Assembly (NCBI RefSeq): GCF_900116715.1
Contig: NZ_FPBM01000001.1
Span: 622,784 to 686,783 of the forward strand
Source of the DNA: Polaromonas sp. YR568
GTDB taxonomy: Bacteria; Pseudomonadota; Gammaproteobacteria; Burkholderiales; Burkholderiaceae_C
DNA: 64,000 nt
Direction: 5' to 3'
Shown in pieces: positions 40,411 through 51,700 of the stretch. The notes under the pieces are model-generated. The model made no database searches. It worked only from the letters and a program-made list of their open reading frames with translations, and was not told the DNA's origin. How positions within the stretch are numbered: the first letter of the stretch is position 1; every line of letters starts with the position of its first letter. Position numbers and translations under genes: made by a program.

Positions 40411-40935
40411 TTACTGCAGCGTTTCCTTGATCGCCGCGGGCAACGGCAAAGGCATGACATCAATGCCCTCTTCCATCAGTTCGACGGCTTCGCGCACGCT
40501 GGTCTGGCCGCGGATGCTGCGCGCTTCCTGCTCGCCGTAATGCATGCGCCGGGCCTCGTCTGCAAACCGGCTGCCCACATCTTCGGTGTTGGCCACCACA
40601 TGGCGCAAGGCCTGCAAAAACGCAGCCTGCTCCGCCCGGCTGGCGCCGGAGGGCATTCCCGCGACGGCGGGCATATTGCGCGTTGCAGTGTTTCCTTCGG
40701 CGCCCGCAGGGTGCTCGGCCGGTGATGAGGACTGGAGAGTCGAGGCGGAAGTATCCGGGCTTTGGTGGCCGCCCAGATTGAGCCGCGGCGCACTGGGGAG
40801 TTTTTGCACGCTTTTGTCGGCACACATGGGGCACTCGACCAGCCCGCGCGACAGTTGCTGCTGGAAATCATCTTCAGACGCAAACCAGCCTTCAAACGAA
40901 TGCTGATGCGAACATTGGAGATTCAGGACCTTCAT
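40411..40935 (-). CDS. DUF1178 family protein
   Basis: A 174-residue protein whose N-terminus MKVLNLQCSHQHSFEGWF and CPMCADKSVQKLPSAPRLN form a zinc-ribbon-like start (Cys8, His10, Cys36, Cys39), followed by a disordered Ser/Gly segment and a conserved C-terminal helical part (ASRAEQAAFLQALRHVVANTEDVGSRF, then ARRMHYGEQEARSIRGQ). This is the DUF1178 layout. Function unknown; it commonly follows the nuo/Nudix block in betaproteobacteria. It is convergent with the gdhA-linked gene. Confidence 0.85.
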   Translation of the reverse strand: MKVLNLQCSHQHSFEGWFASEDDFQQQLSRGLVECPMCADKSVQKLPSAPRLNLGGHQSPDTSASTLQSSSPAEHPAGAEGNTATRNMPAVAGMPSGASRAEQAAFLQALRHVVANTEDVGSRFADEARRMHYGEQEARSIRGQTSVREAVELMEEGIDVMPLPLPAAIKETLQ

Positions 40936-40956
40936 GGGCGGATTATCGCCGCACCG

Positions 40957-41574
40957 TCACGAAGCGGCAGCTTGCCAGTCCAATGCCCATGCGCCCGACA
41001 GCACGTTTTGCAGCCACAGTGCGCCTGTCAGTGTTTTTGCATCGGTCACCTGGCCGCTGACGCACCAGGCCAGCAGCTCGGCGGGCGTCGCAGTGAACAC
41101 GTCGAGGAACTCACCCGCATCGAGTTTGCGCGAGCCCAGCGTCAGCCCGCGGGCAAACCAGATGTCGATGAATTCGGTGGAGTAGGAAATCACGGGGTGC
41201 AACACGCCGGCGCGGGCCCACTCGCGTGCGGTGTAGCCGGTTTCCTCGAGCAGTTCGCGCTGCGCGCAAGCCAGCGAATCCTCACCAGGGTCAAGCTTGC
41301 CCGCCGGGAACTCGACCATGACGGCCTGCACAGGGTAACGGTATTGGCGCTCCAGCACGAGGCTGCCGTCATCGCACTGGGCAACGATCATCACGGCGCC
41401 AGGATGGATGACGTATTCGCGCGTTGCCTGAGTACCGTCGGGCAGGCCGACGGTGTCGCGCATGGCGTGAAGGAAGTGGCCCTTGAGTATCTCCACCGAG
41501 TCGAGCCTGGTCTCCACAAGGTGGGCGTCGCCGGCCGGCTTGCCGCTTGCGTCAAGGCCGGGTGCGACTTTCAT
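40957..41574 (-). CDS. Nudix hydrolase, ADP-ribose pyrophosphatase type
   Basis: A 205-residue enzyme with a complete Nudix box from Gly92 to Tyr114 (GKLDPGE ... RELLEETGY, with Glu110 and Glu111 as metal ligands) and the ADPRase-like region YPVQAVMVEFPAGKLDPGED. It hydrolyses ADP-ribose or a related nucleoside diphosphate. The ATG overlaps the DUF2818 stop (ATGA), so it is coupled to the end of the nuo operon. An NADH-related housekeeping role fits but is inference. Confidence 0.9.
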   Translation of the reverse strand: MKVAPGLDASGKPAGDAHLVETRLDSVEILKGHFLHAMRDTVGLPDGTQATREYVIHPGAVMIVAQCDDGSLVLERQYRYPVQAVMVEFPAGKLDPGEDSLACAQRELLEETGYTAREWARAGVLHPVISYSTEFIDIWFARGLTLGSRKLDAGEFLDVFTATPAELLAWCVSGQVTDAKTLTGALWLQNVLSGAWALDWQAAAS

Positions 41575-41873
41575 GAGCGGTGCTTGAAGAGATAACGCCA
41601 GGTGAAACCGGGGAACGCAAAGGTAATGAAGAGCGCGCTTGTGATGGCATAAAACTCCCAGCCTTGCGGTGCGATCTGGCCTGTTCGCTGCTCGAGGTAA
41701 AGGCCCAGCCCCCCCGCAAGAAAGTACCAGACCACCATCTCCCCCACACGGACGGCGAGGTTTTTGGGTTGCTTGAGCGCGTAGACCGCGAACAGGCGGT
41801 TGCTGATAAACGGCAGGTTGGCCACCAGCAAGGCCAGCAGCACGACCAGCCAGACCGAAGCAGTTTGCGTCAT
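41571..41873 (-). CDS. DUF2818 family membrane protein
   Basis: A 100-residue protein with about three TM segments (SVWLVVLLALLVANLPFI; VVWYFLAGGLGLYL; FYAITSALFITFAFPGFTWRYLF). In betaproteobacteria this family sits directly after nuoN, and here the start lies 8 bases after the nuoN stop. The start is MTQTASV because the longer frame runs into nuoN. A complex I assembly or accessory role is likely by context only. Confidence 0.85.
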   Translation of the reverse strand: MTQTASVWLVVLLALLVANLPFISNRLFAVYALKQPKNLAVRVGEMVVWYFLAGGLGLYLEQRTGQIAPQGWEFYAITSALFITFAFPGFTWRYLFKHRS

Positions 41874-41881
41874 GAAGGAGT

Positions 41882-43384
41882 TCAGCTGCCCAGTGACTTG
41901 ACGATGCTGCTGATGGACTGAGCGCACAGTGTCATCAGGCCGCCCGGAACCATGCCCAGGATCAGGATGAGCGCACCGTTGATCGCCAGCACCACTTTGG
42001 CATCTGTCGGGCCGGACACCGGCTGGGCGTTGTGTGCCAGGGGCGCATCAAAGTACATGACCTTGACCACACGCAGGTAATAAAACGCGCCGACCAGCGA
42101 CATCATCACGGCAAAAACGGCCAGCACGATATAGCTGGTTTGCTGCGACGAAATCAGCGCCTGCAAAACAGACAGCTTGGCATAGAACCCCACCAGCGGC
42201 GGCAAGCCGGCCAGCGAGAACATGCTGATCGCCATCACACCGGCATACAGCGGGCTGCGCTGGTTCAGGCCGGCCAGATCGGTGATCTCTTCGGACTCGT
42301 GCCCGGCGCGTGCCAGCAGCATGATGATGCCGAAAGCGCCCAGGGTGGTCAACACATAGGTCACGGCGTAGAACATGGCTGCGCTGTAAGCCGATTCGGT
42401 GTTGAGCTGGTTACCGTTTACCACGCCAGCCAGCAGGCCGAGCAGCAGGAAACCCATTTGCGAAATGGTCGAGAACGCCAGCATGCGCTTGAGGTTGGAT
42501 TGGGCGACAGCGGCAAGATTGCCGACCAGCAAGGAGCCGATGGCCATCAAACCCAGCATCTGCTGCCAGTCAATCGCCAGCGGCAGCAAGCCCTCCACCA
42601 GCAGGCGGATGCAGATGGCAAATGCAGCGAGTTGCGGAGCACCACCGATCAACAGGGTCACCGCTGTGGGCGCGCCCTGGTAAACGTCAGGCAGCCACAT
42701 ATGGAAAGGCACAGCGCCGAGCTTGAACGCCAAACCGGCCACGATGAACACCAGACCAAAAACCAGCACCTGATGCTTGACCTGGCGGCTGGCAATTGCG
42801 TTGAACACTTCGTTGAGATCGAGGGAGCCGGTTGCGCCGTACAGCATGGAAAGGCCATACAGCAGGAAACCCGATGCCAGCGCACCCAGCACGAAGTACT
42901 TCATGGCGGCTTCGGTGGCTGTGGCGTTGTCGCGGCGCAGTGCCACCAGGGCATAGCTGGACAGCGTCAGCAACTCCAGCCCCATATAGATGACGAGGAA
43001 GTTGTGGCCCGAGATCATCACAAACATGCCCAGCAGCGCAAACAGGCTGAGCGTGAAGAACTCGCCGCCGCGCAGCATGTCGCGCTCTGCCGCGTAAGGC
43101 CGGCCATAGACCAGCGTGATCATCAGGGTGATGCTGGCAAAACACTTGAGCCAGCCGCCCATGGGGTCAGTGACGACCATATTGCCGAAACCGTAGAAGG
43201 TTTGCCCGCCAACGGCGTAAGCAGCTTCCATCGCGGCCACTACGGCCAGCGTCAGCAAGGTGAGCACATAGGTCAGGGTGCGCTGGGGCGTCTTGACGCC
43301 CAGGTCCACCAGCGCGATCACGCAGGCCATGGTCAGGAGGACGATTTCGGGGTAAACCGCGATCCAGGATAGTTTGTCAATCAT
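41882..43384 (-). CDS. nuoN: NADH-quinone oxidoreductase subunit N
   Basis: A 500-residue antiporter-like membrane subunit of complex I with about 14 TM segments. Conserved proton-path features include [37 protein letters not shown] and [21 protein letters not shown] (central Lys). Last structural gene of the 14-gene nuo operon and followed by DUF2818. Confidence 0.97.
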   Translation of the reverse strand: MIDKLSWIAVYPEIVLLTMACVIALVDLGVKTPQRTLTYVLTLLTLAVVAAMEAAYAVGGQTFYGFGNMVVTDPMGGWLKCFASITLMITLVYGRPYAAERDMLRGGEFFTLSLFALLGMFVMISGHNFLVIYMGLELLTLSSYALVALRRDNATATEAAMKYFVLGALASGFLLYGLSMLYGATGSLDLNEVFNAIASRQVKHQVLVFGLVFIVAGLAFKLGAVPFHMWLPDVYQGAPTAVTLLIGGAPQLAAFAICIRLLVEGLLPLAIDWQQMLGLMAIGSLLVGNLAAVAQSNLKRMLAFSTISQMGFLLLGLLAGVVNGNQLNTESAYSAAMFYAVTYVLTTLGAFGIIMLLARAGHESEEITDLAGLNQRSPLYAGVMAISMFSLAGLPPLVGFYAKLSVLQALISSQQTSYIVLAVFAVMMSLVGAFYYLRVVKVMYFDAPLAHNAQPVSGPTDAKVVLAINGALILILGMVPGGLMTLCAQSISSIVKSLGS

Positions 43385-43415
43385 CTGAATTCTTTGTAGT
43401 TGCGTCGGTTCAGCT

Positions 43416-44891
43416 TCAGTTCAGCTTGGAGACTGCGACGTGCTTGAGCAAATCGGCCACCGAGGTGTTCATCACGTCCGTAAACGGCTTGGGATAGATG
43501 CCCATGTACAGCACTGCAATGGCAAGCAGCGCGAGCATCAGGAATTCGCGGCTGTTGATATCGGTAAGGGCTTTGACGTCGTCATTGGCCACAGGCCCCA
43601 GGTAGACGCGTTTGTACATCCACAGGGTGTAGGCTGCGCCGAAGATGAGTGCGGTCGCTGCCGCTCCGCCTATCCAGAAGTTGTATTTAACGGCGCCCAG
43701 AATCACCATCCACTCGCCGACAAAGCCCGCTGTGGCCGGCAGGCCGCAATTGGCCATGGCAAACAACAGTGCAAACGCCGCAAACTTGGGCATGGTGTTC
43801 ACCACGCCGCCGTAGCTGGCGATCTCACGCGAATGCACGCGGTCGTACAACACGCCGATGCACAGGAACATGGCGCCCGAAACAAAGCCGTGGGCAATCA
43901 TCTGCACCAGGCCACCGGAAACACCCAGGTCATTGAAGATAAAGAAGCCGAGTGTGACAAAACCCATGTGGGCCACGGATGAATAGGCCACCAGCTTTTT
44001 CATGTCTTGCTGAACGAGGGCCACCAGACCCACATAGACAACAGCAATCAATGACAAGGCAATCATCAACCAGGCCCATTCGTGCGACGCATCCGGCGCA
44101 ATCGGCATGGAGAACCGCAGGAAGCCATAAGCACCCAGCTTCAGCATGATGGCGGCCAGCACGGCCGAACCGCCGGTAGGCGCTTCAACGTGCACATCGG
44201 GCAACCAGGTGTGTACCGGCCACATCGGCACTTTCACGGCAAAGGCCGCAAAGAACGCAAAGAACAACAGAGTCTGCACAGTGCTGCCCAATGGCAGTTT
44301 GTGCCAGGTCAGGATATCGAAACTACCACCCGACTTGTTGTACAGAAAGATCAGCGCGACCAGCATCAGGAGCGAACCGAGCAGCGTGTACAGGAAGAAC
44401 TTGAACGCGGCGTAGATCTTGTTGGGACCACCCCAGATACCGATGATCAGGTACATCGGGATCAGCGTGGCTTCGAAGAACACGTAAAACAGGATCCCGT
44501 CGAGGGCCGTAAACACGCCGATCATGAGCCCGCTCAGGATCAGGAAAGACGCCATGTACTGGTTGACGCGCGTCGTGATGGCTTCCCAGCTGGCAATGAT
44601 GACGACGACGTTGATAAAGGCCGTCAACAACACAAACCACAGCGAAATGCCGTCCACGCCCAGGTGGTAATTGACATTGAAGCGCTGAATCCAGCTGCCC
44701 TTCTCCACGAACTGCATGGCCGAGGTGCCCAGCTCAAAGCCGCCGTACAAAGGCAGCGTCACCAGAAAACTGACGATCGCACCAATCAGTGCAATCCAGC
44801 GAACGCTGTGCGCCTGCTCGTCACGGCCCAAAGCCAGCAGAACAACCCCGAAAATAATCGGTGTCCAGATCGCAAGACTCAACAAACCCAT
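43416..44891 (-). CDS. nuoM: NADH-quinone oxidoreductase subunit M
   Basis: A 491-residue antiporter-like proton-pumping subunit. Key segments are [17 protein letters not shown] (conserved Glu of TM5), [25 protein letters not shown] and [21 protein letters not shown] (central Lys). Membrane arm of complex I, between nuoL and nuoN in the operon. Confidence 0.97.
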   Translation of the reverse strand: MGLLSLAIWTPIIFGVVLLALGRDEQAHSVRWIALIGAIVSFLVTLPLYGGFELGTSAMQFVEKGSWIQRFNVNYHLGVDGISLWFVLLTAFINVVVIIASWEAITTRVNQYMASFLILSGLMIGVFTALDGILFYVFFEATLIPMYLIIGIWGGPNKIYAAFKFFLYTLLGSLLMLVALIFLYNKSGGSFDILTWHKLPLGSTVQTLLFFAFFAAFAVKVPMWPVHTWLPDVHVEAPTGGSAVLAAIMLKLGAYGFLRFSMPIAPDASHEWAWLMIALSLIAVVYVGLVALVQQDMKKLVAYSSVAHMGFVTLGFFIFNDLGVSGGLVQMIAHGFVSGAMFLCIGVLYDRVHSREIASYGGVVNTMPKFAAFALLFAMANCGLPATAGFVGEWMVILGAVKYNFWIGGAAATALIFGAAYTLWMYKRVYLGPVANDDVKALTDINSREFLMLALLAIAVLYMGIYPKPFTDVMNTSVADLLKHVAVSKLN

Positions 44892-44921
44892 TCTTGTTCT
44901 TCCTTGTATTTGTTGAACTGA

Positions 44922-46946
44922 TCAGCGGTTGAGCCAGACGAAATACGTCATCAACACAAACACGCCAATGATCATGCCGAAGGCATAGTGATAGATGTAG
45001 CCGGACTGCAGCCTGCGCACAATGCTGGACACCCAGCCGACCAGTTTCCAGGAGCCATTGACCACCGCACCGTCGATCAGTTTCTGGTCGCCACCCTTCC
45101 ACAGGGCCGTGCCCAGGGCCCGGGTACCACGAGCCAATACGTTTTCATTGAACCAGTCGAGGTAGTACTTGTTCTCAAGCAAGGTGAAGATCGGCATGAA
45201 CATGCGCTTGATCGCAGTCGGCAGGGCCGGGTTCACCATGTACATATACCAGGCCAGCACGGAGCCAGACAGGGCCAGCCAGAACGGCGCAGCGGTGAGA
45301 CCGTGCAAAGCCATCTGGGCTGGGCCGTGGAACAGGTTTTTCAGCTCTTCCATGGCAGGGTGCTTTTCCAGATTCACCAGAATGGAATCTTTGAAGAAAT
45401 CACCGTACAGCATGGGCTCAATCGTCAAAAAGCCGATAACCACGGAGGGAATGGCCAGCAGGATCAGCGGCGCCGTCACAACCCACGGAGACTCGTGCGG
45501 CTCGTGATGGTCGTCATGGTGGCCATGGTCATCGTGACCATGATGATGCGCATCAGGGTTCTGATCAAAGCGCTCCTTGCCGTGGAACACCAGGAAATAC
45601 AGGCGGAACGAGTAGAACGCCGTCACAAAAACCCCGGCCAGCACCGCGAAGTATGCAAACCCGGCGCCTGCGAGGTGGCTTTCATGCACAGCTTCAATGA
45701 TGCTGTCTTTGGAATAGAAACCGGCGAACAGCGGCGTGCCGATCAGGGCCAGCGTACCCAGCAAGGAGGTGAACCAGGTGATGGGCATGTACTTGCGCAC
45801 GCCACCCATCCAGCGGATGTCCTGGTTGTGGTGCATGCCGATGATGACCGAGCCTGCCGCCAGGAACAGCAGCGCCTTGAAGAAGGCGTGCGTCATCAGG
45901 TGGAACACCGCGACGGAATAGGCCGAAGCGCCCAGCGCGACCGTCATATAACCCAGCTGCGACAGCGTGGAGTACGCAACCACGCGCTTGATGTCGTTCT
46001 GGATGATGCCGAGAAAACCCATGAACAGGGCCGTGATGGCGCCAATCACCATGATGAAGCTGAGCGCGGTGTCGCTGAGTTCAAACAAAGGCGACATGCG
46101 TGCCACCATAAAAATACCGGCGGTCACCATGGTTGCCGCGTGAATCAGCGCGGAGATGGGGGTCGGGCCTTCCATGGAGTCCGGCAGCCAGACGTGCAAG
46201 GGGAACTGCGCCGATTTACCCATGGCGCCGATAAAGAGGCAGATACAGATCACGGTCACCAGCATCCAGCCGGTACCCGGCAGCGTCAGCTTGGAGAGCT
46301 CATCGGCTTTGGCAAAGGCCTCGCCGTAGTTGAGCGTGCCGGCATAAGCGGCAATCAGGCCGATGCCGAGAATGAAACCGAAGTCACCCACACGGTTGAC
46401 CAGGAAGGCCTTCATGTTCGCGAAGATGGCGGTAGGTTTGTTGAACCAGAAACCGATCAGCAGGTAGGACACCAGGCCCACAGCTTCCCAGCCAAAGAAC
46501 AGCTGCAGCATGTTGTTGCTCATCACCAGCATCAGCATGGAGAAGGTGAACAGCGAGATGTAGGCAAAGAAACGGTTGTAGCCTTCGTCTTCTTCCATGT
46601 AGCCGATGGTGTAGATGTGCACCATCAGGGAGACGAAAGTCACCACACACATCATCATCGCGGTCAGGCCATCGACCAGGAAGCCGACTTCCATCTTCAG
46701 GCCGCCGACGCTCATCCAGGTGTAGAGCGTTTCGTTGAAACGCGCGCCGTCGACCGCGACGCTCTTGAGCGTCATGGCCGAAATGATGAACGCCACCAGC
46801 ACGCCAAGAATGGTGAGGGTATGCGACAGACGCCGGCCTATCCAGTTGCCACCGAAGGAGGTGCCCAGGATACCGGCCGCCAGGGCGCCGGCCAGCGGCG
46901 CCAGCGGGACGGCCAGCAGGGCCGATGCGGAAAGGGTTTGGCTCAT
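44922..46946 (-). CDS. nuoL: NADH-quinone oxidoreductase subunit L
   Basis: A 674-residue distal antiporter-like subunit with the long amphipathic C-terminal helix. Features are FFGWEAVGLVSYLLIGFW (Glu), KSAQFPLHVWLPDSMEGPTPISAL and IQNDIKRVVAYSTLSQLGYM. Residues about 465-485 are an unusual loop with ten His and several Asp in 18-20 residues. MSQTLSASALL is the start; a longer frame runs into nuoK. Confidence 0.97.
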   Translation of the reverse strand: MSQTLSASALLAVPLAPLAGALAAGILGTSFGGNWIGRRLSHTLTILGVLVAFIISAMTLKSVAVDGARFNETLYTWMSVGGLKMEVGFLVDGLTAMMMCVVTFVSLMVHIYTIGYMEEDEGYNRFFAYISLFTFSMLMLVMSNNMLQLFFGWEAVGLVSYLLIGFWFNKPTAIFANMKAFLVNRVGDFGFILGIGLIAAYAGTLNYGEAFAKADELSKLTLPGTGWMLVTVICICLFIGAMGKSAQFPLHVWLPDSMEGPTPISALIHAATMVTAGIFMVARMSPLFELSDTALSFIMVIGAITALFMGFLGIIQNDIKRVVAYSTLSQLGYMTVALGASAYSVAVFHLMTHAFFKALLFLAAGSVIIGMHHNQDIRWMGGVRKYMPITWFTSLLGTLALIGTPLFAGFYSKDSIIEAVHESHLAGAGFAYFAVLAGVFVTAFYSFRLYFLVFHGKERFDQNPDAHHHGHDDHGHHDDHHEPHESPWVVTAPLILLAIPSVVIGFLTIEPMLYGDFFKDSILVNLEKHPAMEELKNLFHGPAQMALHGLTAAPFWLALSGSVLAWYMYMVNPALPTAIKRMFMPIFTLLENKYYLDWFNENVLARGTRALGTALWKGGDQKLIDGAVVNGSWKLVGWVSSIVRRLQSGYIYHYAFGMIIGVFVLMTYFVWLNR

Positions 46947-46953
46947 CTTGTTT

Positions 46954-47262
46954 TTAGCCTTGGAGCGTGTTGAGTTCGTCGACGTTGATGCTGGACTTGT
47001 TGCGGAACAAGAGCACCAAAATGGCCAGGCCGATGGCCGATTCAGCCGCGGCAACAGTCAGGATGAAGAACACAAAAACCTGGCCCGCCATGTCATTCAG
47101 GTAATACGAGAAGGCCACGAAGTTCATGTTGACGGCCAGCAGCATGAGCTCGATGGCCATGAGCAGCACGATCAGGTTCTTGCGGTTCAGGAAGATGCCG
47201 ATGACCGACAGCGCGAACAGCATCGCGCCCAGCGAAAGAAAATGTCCGAGGGTGAGCGTCAT
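46954..47262 (-). CDS. nuoK: NADH-quinone oxidoreductase subunit K
   Basis: A 102-residue, 3-TM subunit ([36 protein letters not shown] with the conserved Glu; [23 protein letters not shown] with the second Glu). Its ATG overlaps the nuoJ stop by four bases, which supports coupling. Confidence 0.97.
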   Translation of the reverse strand: MTLTLGHFLSLGAMLFALSVIGIFLNRKNLIVLLMAIELMLLAVNMNFVAFSYYLNDMAGQVFVFFILTVAAAESAIGLAILVLLFRNKSSINVDELNTLQG

Positions 47263-47912
47263 GGTTTCTTTTCCTCGGCAGGTGCTGCAGCTGCGGCGAC
47301 AACCGGTGCGGCAACGACGGATTTCATCTTGACCAGGCTTACGCGGTCAGCCCGCTTGACCCGAATCTGCTCTGAAGGGTTCTGGTACTTGGAGTCCTTG
47401 CGTGCGCGCAAGGTCAGCGCGATGGCGGCAATGATGGCCACCAGCAGGATCACGGCCGCGACTTCCAGCGGATAGAGGTATTCCGAATACAGCAGCTTGC
47501 CGAGTTCTTTGGTGTTGGAGACCTGTGCGCCTATCTGGCCCACAGCGCCCGCAGCTTTGGGGGGCTCACGAAAGCCGCCCATCAACACATAAGACATTTC
47601 CAGCGCGATGATGGCGCCGACGGAGCCGGCCAGCGGGAAGTGCTTCCAGAAGCCTTTGCGCACGCTATCGATATTGATGTCCAGCATCATCACGACGAAC
47701 AGGAACAGCACCATCACAGCACCCACATAGACCAGCACCAGCGTGATGGCCAGGAACTCGGCCTTGAGCAGAATCCAGACGGCGGACGCCTGGAAGAATG
47801 CCAGCACGAGGTAAAGCGCCGCATGCACCGGGTTGCGCGCAGTAATCACCTTGAATGCTGCAAACAGCAGCACTGCGGCGAAAACATAAAAGAGACCTGT
47901 TTTAGCGTCCAT
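47259..47912 (-). CDS. nuoJ: NADH-quinone oxidoreductase subunit J
   Basis: A 217-residue, 5-TM subunit of the membrane arm (for example [38 protein letters not shown], containing the pi-bulge helix). A C-terminal Ala/Val/Lys extension after residue 190 ([19 protein letters not shown]) is longer than in E. coli NuoJ and probably disordered. Confidence 0.97.
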   Translation of the reverse strand: MDAKTGLFYVFAAVLLFAAFKVITARNPVHAALYLVLAFFQASAVWILLKAEFLAITLVLVYVGAVMVLFLFVVMMLDINIDSVRKGFWKHFPLAGSVGAIIALEMSYVLMGGFREPPKAAGAVGQIGAQVSNTKELGKLLYSEYLYPLEVAAVILLVAIIAAIALTLRARKDSKYQNPSEQIRVKRADRVSLVKMKSVVAAPVVAAAAAPAEEKKP

Positions 47913-47950
47913 GTTCTTGTGGGTTCTTTCTTGAGCCAGAGGGCTGGTGT

Positions 47951-48451
47951 TCAGCGGTACTTGGCATCAGCCGTGCGGTTGGCGGCAATTTCGGACTCAT
48001 ACCGGTCGCCAACGGCCAGCAGCATCTCTTTGGTGAAGTACAGGTCGCCGCGTTTTTCACCGTGGTATTCAAAGATGTGGGTCTCAACGATGGAGTCGAC
48101 CGGGCAGCTTTCTTCGCAGAAGCCGCAGAAGATGCATTTGGTCAGGTCGATGTCATAACGCGAAGTGCGGCGGCTGCCGTCTTCGCGCACGTCGGATTCG
48201 ATGGTGATGGCCATCGCCGGGCACACTGCCTCACAGAGTTTGCAGGCAATGCAACGCTCTTCGCCGTTTTCATAACGGCGCAGCGCGTGCAGGCCGCGAA
48301 AACGCGGGCTCAGCGGGGTCTTCTCTTCGGGAAACTGGACCGTGATCTTGCGGCTGAACATGTACTTGCCGGTCAGGGCCATGCCCTTGAACAGCTCAGT
48401 GAGCATGAAGCTCGAAACAAAATCCTTGACGGAAGCTACTGCGGAAGACAT
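47951..48451 (-). CDS. nuoI: NADH-quinone oxidoreductase subunit I (2[4Fe-4S] ferredoxin)
   Basis: A 166-residue peripheral subunit carrying clusters N6a and N6b: [12 protein letters not shown] and [12 protein letters not shown], each CxxCxxCxxxCP. It passes electrons from NuoG towards NuoB. The N-terminal amphipathic helix [18 protein letters not shown] would contact the membrane arm. Confidence 0.97.
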   Translation of the reverse strand: MSSAVASVKDFVSSFMLTELFKGMALTGKYMFSRKITVQFPEEKTPLSPRFRGLHALRRYENGEERCIACKLCEAVCPAMAITIESDVREDGSRRTSRYDIDLTKCIFCGFCEESCPVDSIVETHIFEYHGEKRGDLYFTKEMLLAVGDRYESEIAANRTADAKYR

Positions 48452-48454
48452 GGT

Positions 48455-49528
48455 TTATTTCCAGATGTTGTAAGGCGTCTGCATCCAGGCGCCAACGACC
48501 ACCAGCCAGACCAGGGTCACGGGAATGAAAATCTTCCAGCCCAAACGCATGATCTGGTCATAACGAAAGCGCGGGAAGGTGGCGCGCACCCACAGGAACA
48601 TGGTGACCACGACAAAAGTCTTGGCGCCCAGCCAGATCCAGCCGGGGATGAAGCTCAGCGCTTCAACAGGCGGCAACCAGCCGCCCAGGAACAGCAGCAC
48701 GGCCAGAATGGCGACCAGCCACATGTTGGCGTATTCGGCGAGGAAGAACATCGCGAAAGCCATGCCCGAGTACTCAACCATATGGCCAGCCACGATTTCG
48801 GACTCGCCTTCAACCACGTCGAAGGGGTGGCGGTTGGTCTCGGCCAGGCCGGAGATGAAATACACCACAAAAATCGGCAACAGCGGCAACCAGTTCCAGG
48901 ACAGGAAAGTCCAGCCATTGCTTGCCAGCATGCCTTTGCCCTGGCTCATCACGATGTCGGTCATATTGAGGCTGCCCGACACCATGAGCACCACCACCAA
49001 GCAGAAGCCCATGGCGATTTCATAGCTGACCATTTGCGCCGAGGCACGCATGGCGCCCAGGAAGGCGTATTTGGAGTTGGAAGCCCAGCCCGCGATGATC
49101 ACGCCATAAACTTCCAGCGACGTGATGGCCATGAGGAACAGCAGGCCGGCATTGATATTGGCCAGCGCGATCTCGGGCCCGAAGGGAATCACGGCCCATG
49201 CGGCCAGCGCCGGCATGATGGTCATGATGGGGCCGAGCACGAACAGGCCCTTGCTCGCCGCCGTGGGGATGATGATTTCCTTGGTCAGCAATTTGAGCGC
49301 ATCGGCGATCGGCTGCAGCAAGCCGAAAGGCCCGACGCGGTTGGGGCCGAGGCGAATCTGGGTAAAACCAATGGCCTTGCGCTCCCACAAAGTGAGGTAG
49401 GCCACAAGGCCCATCAGCGGCGCCAGGACGCAGACGATCTTGACGAGCGTCCACAGCACGGGCCACACGGTGCCAGGCCAGATACCACCCGCCAAACCCT
49501 GGCCAAAGGTGTAGATCGCGTCAATCAT
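48455..49528 (-). CDS. nuoH: NADH-quinone oxidoreductase subunit H
   Basis: A 357-residue, 8-TM subunit forming part of the quinone chamber. Conserved segments are [40 protein letters not shown] and [23 protein letters not shown], with the usual acidic cluster. Its start overlaps the nuoG stop (4 bases). Confidence 0.97.
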   Translation of the reverse strand: MIDAIYTFGQGLAGGIWPGTVWPVLWTLVKIVCVLAPLMGLVAYLTLWERKAIGFTQIRLGPNRVGPFGLLQPIADALKLLTKEIIIPTAASKGLFVLGPIMTIMPALAAWAVIPFGPEIALANINAGLLFLMAITSLEVYGVIIAGWASNSKYAFLGAMRASAQMVSYEIAMGFCLVVVLMVSGSLNMTDIVMSQGKGMLASNGWTFLSWNWLPLLPIFVVYFISGLAETNRHPFDVVEGESEIVAGHMVEYSGMAFAMFFLAEYANMWLVAILAVLLFLGGWLPPVEALSFIPGWIWLGAKTFVVVTMFLWVRATFPRFRYDQIMRLGWKIFIPVTLVWLVVVGAWMQTPYNIWK

Positions 49529-51681
49529 GCGCCCACTCCTTCGAGCTTCGCTTCAACGCCGACAGCCTGACGGGCATCCGCCGTCAGTTGCAGCGATGTC
49601 GCGCGCCTGGTCAGCCCGTCGAGCTGATAAATACTGGCCACCGCAGGCGCCCGGGTTGGGGCTGCCGACAGGTCGATGCCGGCCTGCGTGCTGTTACCCA
49701 GTTTGGCTGCGGGGATTTGTGCGAGGTCGGCGCCAGCAACCTGCTTGAGCACGTCTTGCGAGGATTCGAAATCAAAGCCCGGCAGATCCAGCAGATTGGC
49801 GAGCACACGCAGCACTTTCCAGGCAGGACGCGTATCACCCAGTGGTTTGACGACGGCATGAAAGCCCTGCACGCGGCCTTCGGCATTCACGAAGGTACCA
49901 GGGGTCTCGGTGAATGGTGCGATAGGCAGCAGCACGTCGCTGAAACCCATGTTGGCCTTGAAGGGGCTCAGCGTCACGACCATCTGCGCCGTGTTGAGCG
50001 AGGTTTTCGCCCGGGCGCCTGCGGCCGAGTCAAATTCGGGTTCGTTGTTGAGCAGGATCACGGCTTTGAGCTGGCCGTCCAGCATCTGGCCGGCATGCAA
50101 GCCCTTGTCGGCAGGCAAAGCGCCAGCCAGTTGAGCGCCCACCGTATTGGCGGCCTCCGTGAGATAGCCCACCGTGGCGCCGGTCTGCCCGGCGATCCAG
50201 TTGGCCAGCGCCAGCAGGCTGGAGGCCTTGGCGTGGTGCGCGGCGGCATTGCCGAGCAGGATGGCTTTGCGTTCGCCGCCCAGCAGGGACTTGGCGATGG
50301 CCTTGGCGCTATCGGTGGCCTGGCCGGCGGCGGGCGCCGTAACACCCTTGTCAGCGGCGATCGCGGCAGCTACATCGGCCAGGGACTGGGCCCAGGCCTC
50401 AGGCGCTGCCAGCAGTGTGTTGGCGACAGGCATTGCCCAGGCATCAGCGTTTGCCAGTTCGGCGGTGGAGTTGATGGTGCTGAGCGCCCCGCCCTTGCGA
50501 ACGGCCTGACGAATGCGCTGTGCGAACAGCGGATGGTCTTTGCGCAAGTTGGAGCCAACCACGAGCACTCGCTGCAATTGCGACAGCGAAGCGATGGAAG
50601 TACCCAGCCAGCGGATGGCCGGCGATGCCGTGAACTCGGCATTGCGAAGGCGATAGTCGATGTTGTCGCTACCCAGGCCGCGCATCAAGGATGCGGCGAG
50701 GTAAAGCTCTTCGAGCGTGCTGTGCGGGCTGGCCAGCGTGCCGATGCTGTTGGCGCCGTGATCTGCCTTGATTTGTTTGAGGCCGTTGGCCACGTACTCA
50801 AGCGCGGTCTGCCAGTCGACGGTTTTCCACTCGCCGCCCTGCTTGAGCATCGGGCTGGTGAGACGTTCGTCGCTATTCAGGGATTCATACGAAAAACGGT
50901 CGCGGTCGGCGATCCAGCATTCGTTGACGTCTTCATTCTCGAGCGGCACAACGCGCATGACCTTGTTGCTCTTGACCTGGACAATCAGGTTGGCGCCGGT
51001 CGAGTCATGCGGGCTGACCGACTTGCGGCGCGACAGCTCCCAGGTGCGGGCGCTGTAGCGGAATGGTTTGCTGGTCAGCGCGCCAACAGGGCAGATGTCG
51101 ATCATGTTGCCGGACAGTTCAGAGTCCACCGACATGCCGACGAAGGTTTCGATCTCGGCGTGCTCGCCGCGATGCGACATGCCGAGCTCCATCACGCCGG
51201 CCACTTCCTGGCCGAAACGCACGCAGCGGGTGCAATGGATGCAGCGGCTCATTTCCTGCATGGAAATCAGCGGGCCGACGTCTTTATGGAAGACAACGCG
51301 CTTTTCTTCTTCGTAGCGCGACTCGCTGCCGCCATAGCCAACGGCCAGATCCTGCAACTGGCACTCGCCGCCCTGGTCGCAAATCGGGCAATCCAGCGGG
51401 TGGTTGATCAGCAGGAACTCCATCACACCCTTCTGGGCCTTGATGGCTTTGTCGTTCTTGGTGCGCACGATCATGCCTTGCGTCACCGGCGTGGCGCAGG
51501 CGGGCATGGGCTTGGGGGCCTTCTCCACATCAACCAGGCACATGCGGCAGTTGGCGGCAATGCTCAGTTTCTTGTGATAGCAAAAGTGCGGAATGTAAGT
51601 ACCGACTTTTTCGGCCGCATGCATCACCGTGCTGCCTTCAAGCACTTCCACCTTCTGGCCGTCGAGTTCTATTTCAACCAT
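49525..51681 (-). CDS. nuoG: NADH-quinone oxidoreductase subunit G
   Basis: A 718-residue molybdopterin-oxidoreductase-like subunit. The N-terminus holds [2Fe-2S] N1b ([18 protein letters not shown]), the HxxxCxxCxxxxxC cluster N5 ([18 protein letters not shown]) and N4 (CIHCTRC and CPVGALT). The large C-terminal domain has lost molybdenum binding. Shorter than the E. coli protein (908), as usual in betaproteobacteria, and without the N7 cluster motif that I can see. Confidence 0.96.
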   Translation of the reverse strand: MVEIELDGQKVEVLEGSTVMHAAEKVGTYIPHFCYHKKLSIAANCRMCLVDVEKAPKPMPACATPVTQGMIVRTKNDKAIKAQKGVMEFLLINHPLDCPICDQGGECQLQDLAVGYGGSESRYEEEKRVVFHKDVGPLISMQEMSRCIHCTRCVRFGQEVAGVMELGMSHRGEHAEIETFVGMSVDSELSGNMIDICPVGALTSKPFRYSARTWELSRRKSVSPHDSTGANLIVQVKSNKVMRVVPLENEDVNECWIADRDRFSYESLNSDERLTSPMLKQGGEWKTVDWQTALEYVANGLKQIKADHGANSIGTLASPHSTLEELYLAASLMRGLGSDNIDYRLRNAEFTASPAIRWLGTSIASLSQLQRVLVVGSNLRKDHPLFAQRIRQAVRKGGALSTINSTAELANADAWAMPVANTLLAAPEAWAQSLADVAAAIAADKGVTAPAAGQATDSAKAIAKSLLGGERKAILLGNAAAHHAKASSLLALANWIAGQTGATVGYLTEAANTVGAQLAGALPADKGLHAGQMLDGQLKAVILLNNEPEFDSAAGARAKTSLNTAQMVVTLSPFKANMGFSDVLLPIAPFTETPGTFVNAEGRVQGFHAVVKPLGDTRPAWKVLRVLANLLDLPGFDFESSQDVLKQVAGADLAQIPAAKLGNSTQAGIDLSAAPTRAPAVASIYQLDGLTRRATSLQLTADARQAVGVEAKLEGVGA

Positions 51682-51700
51682 ATTTTTTTCTTTCCTCGAC

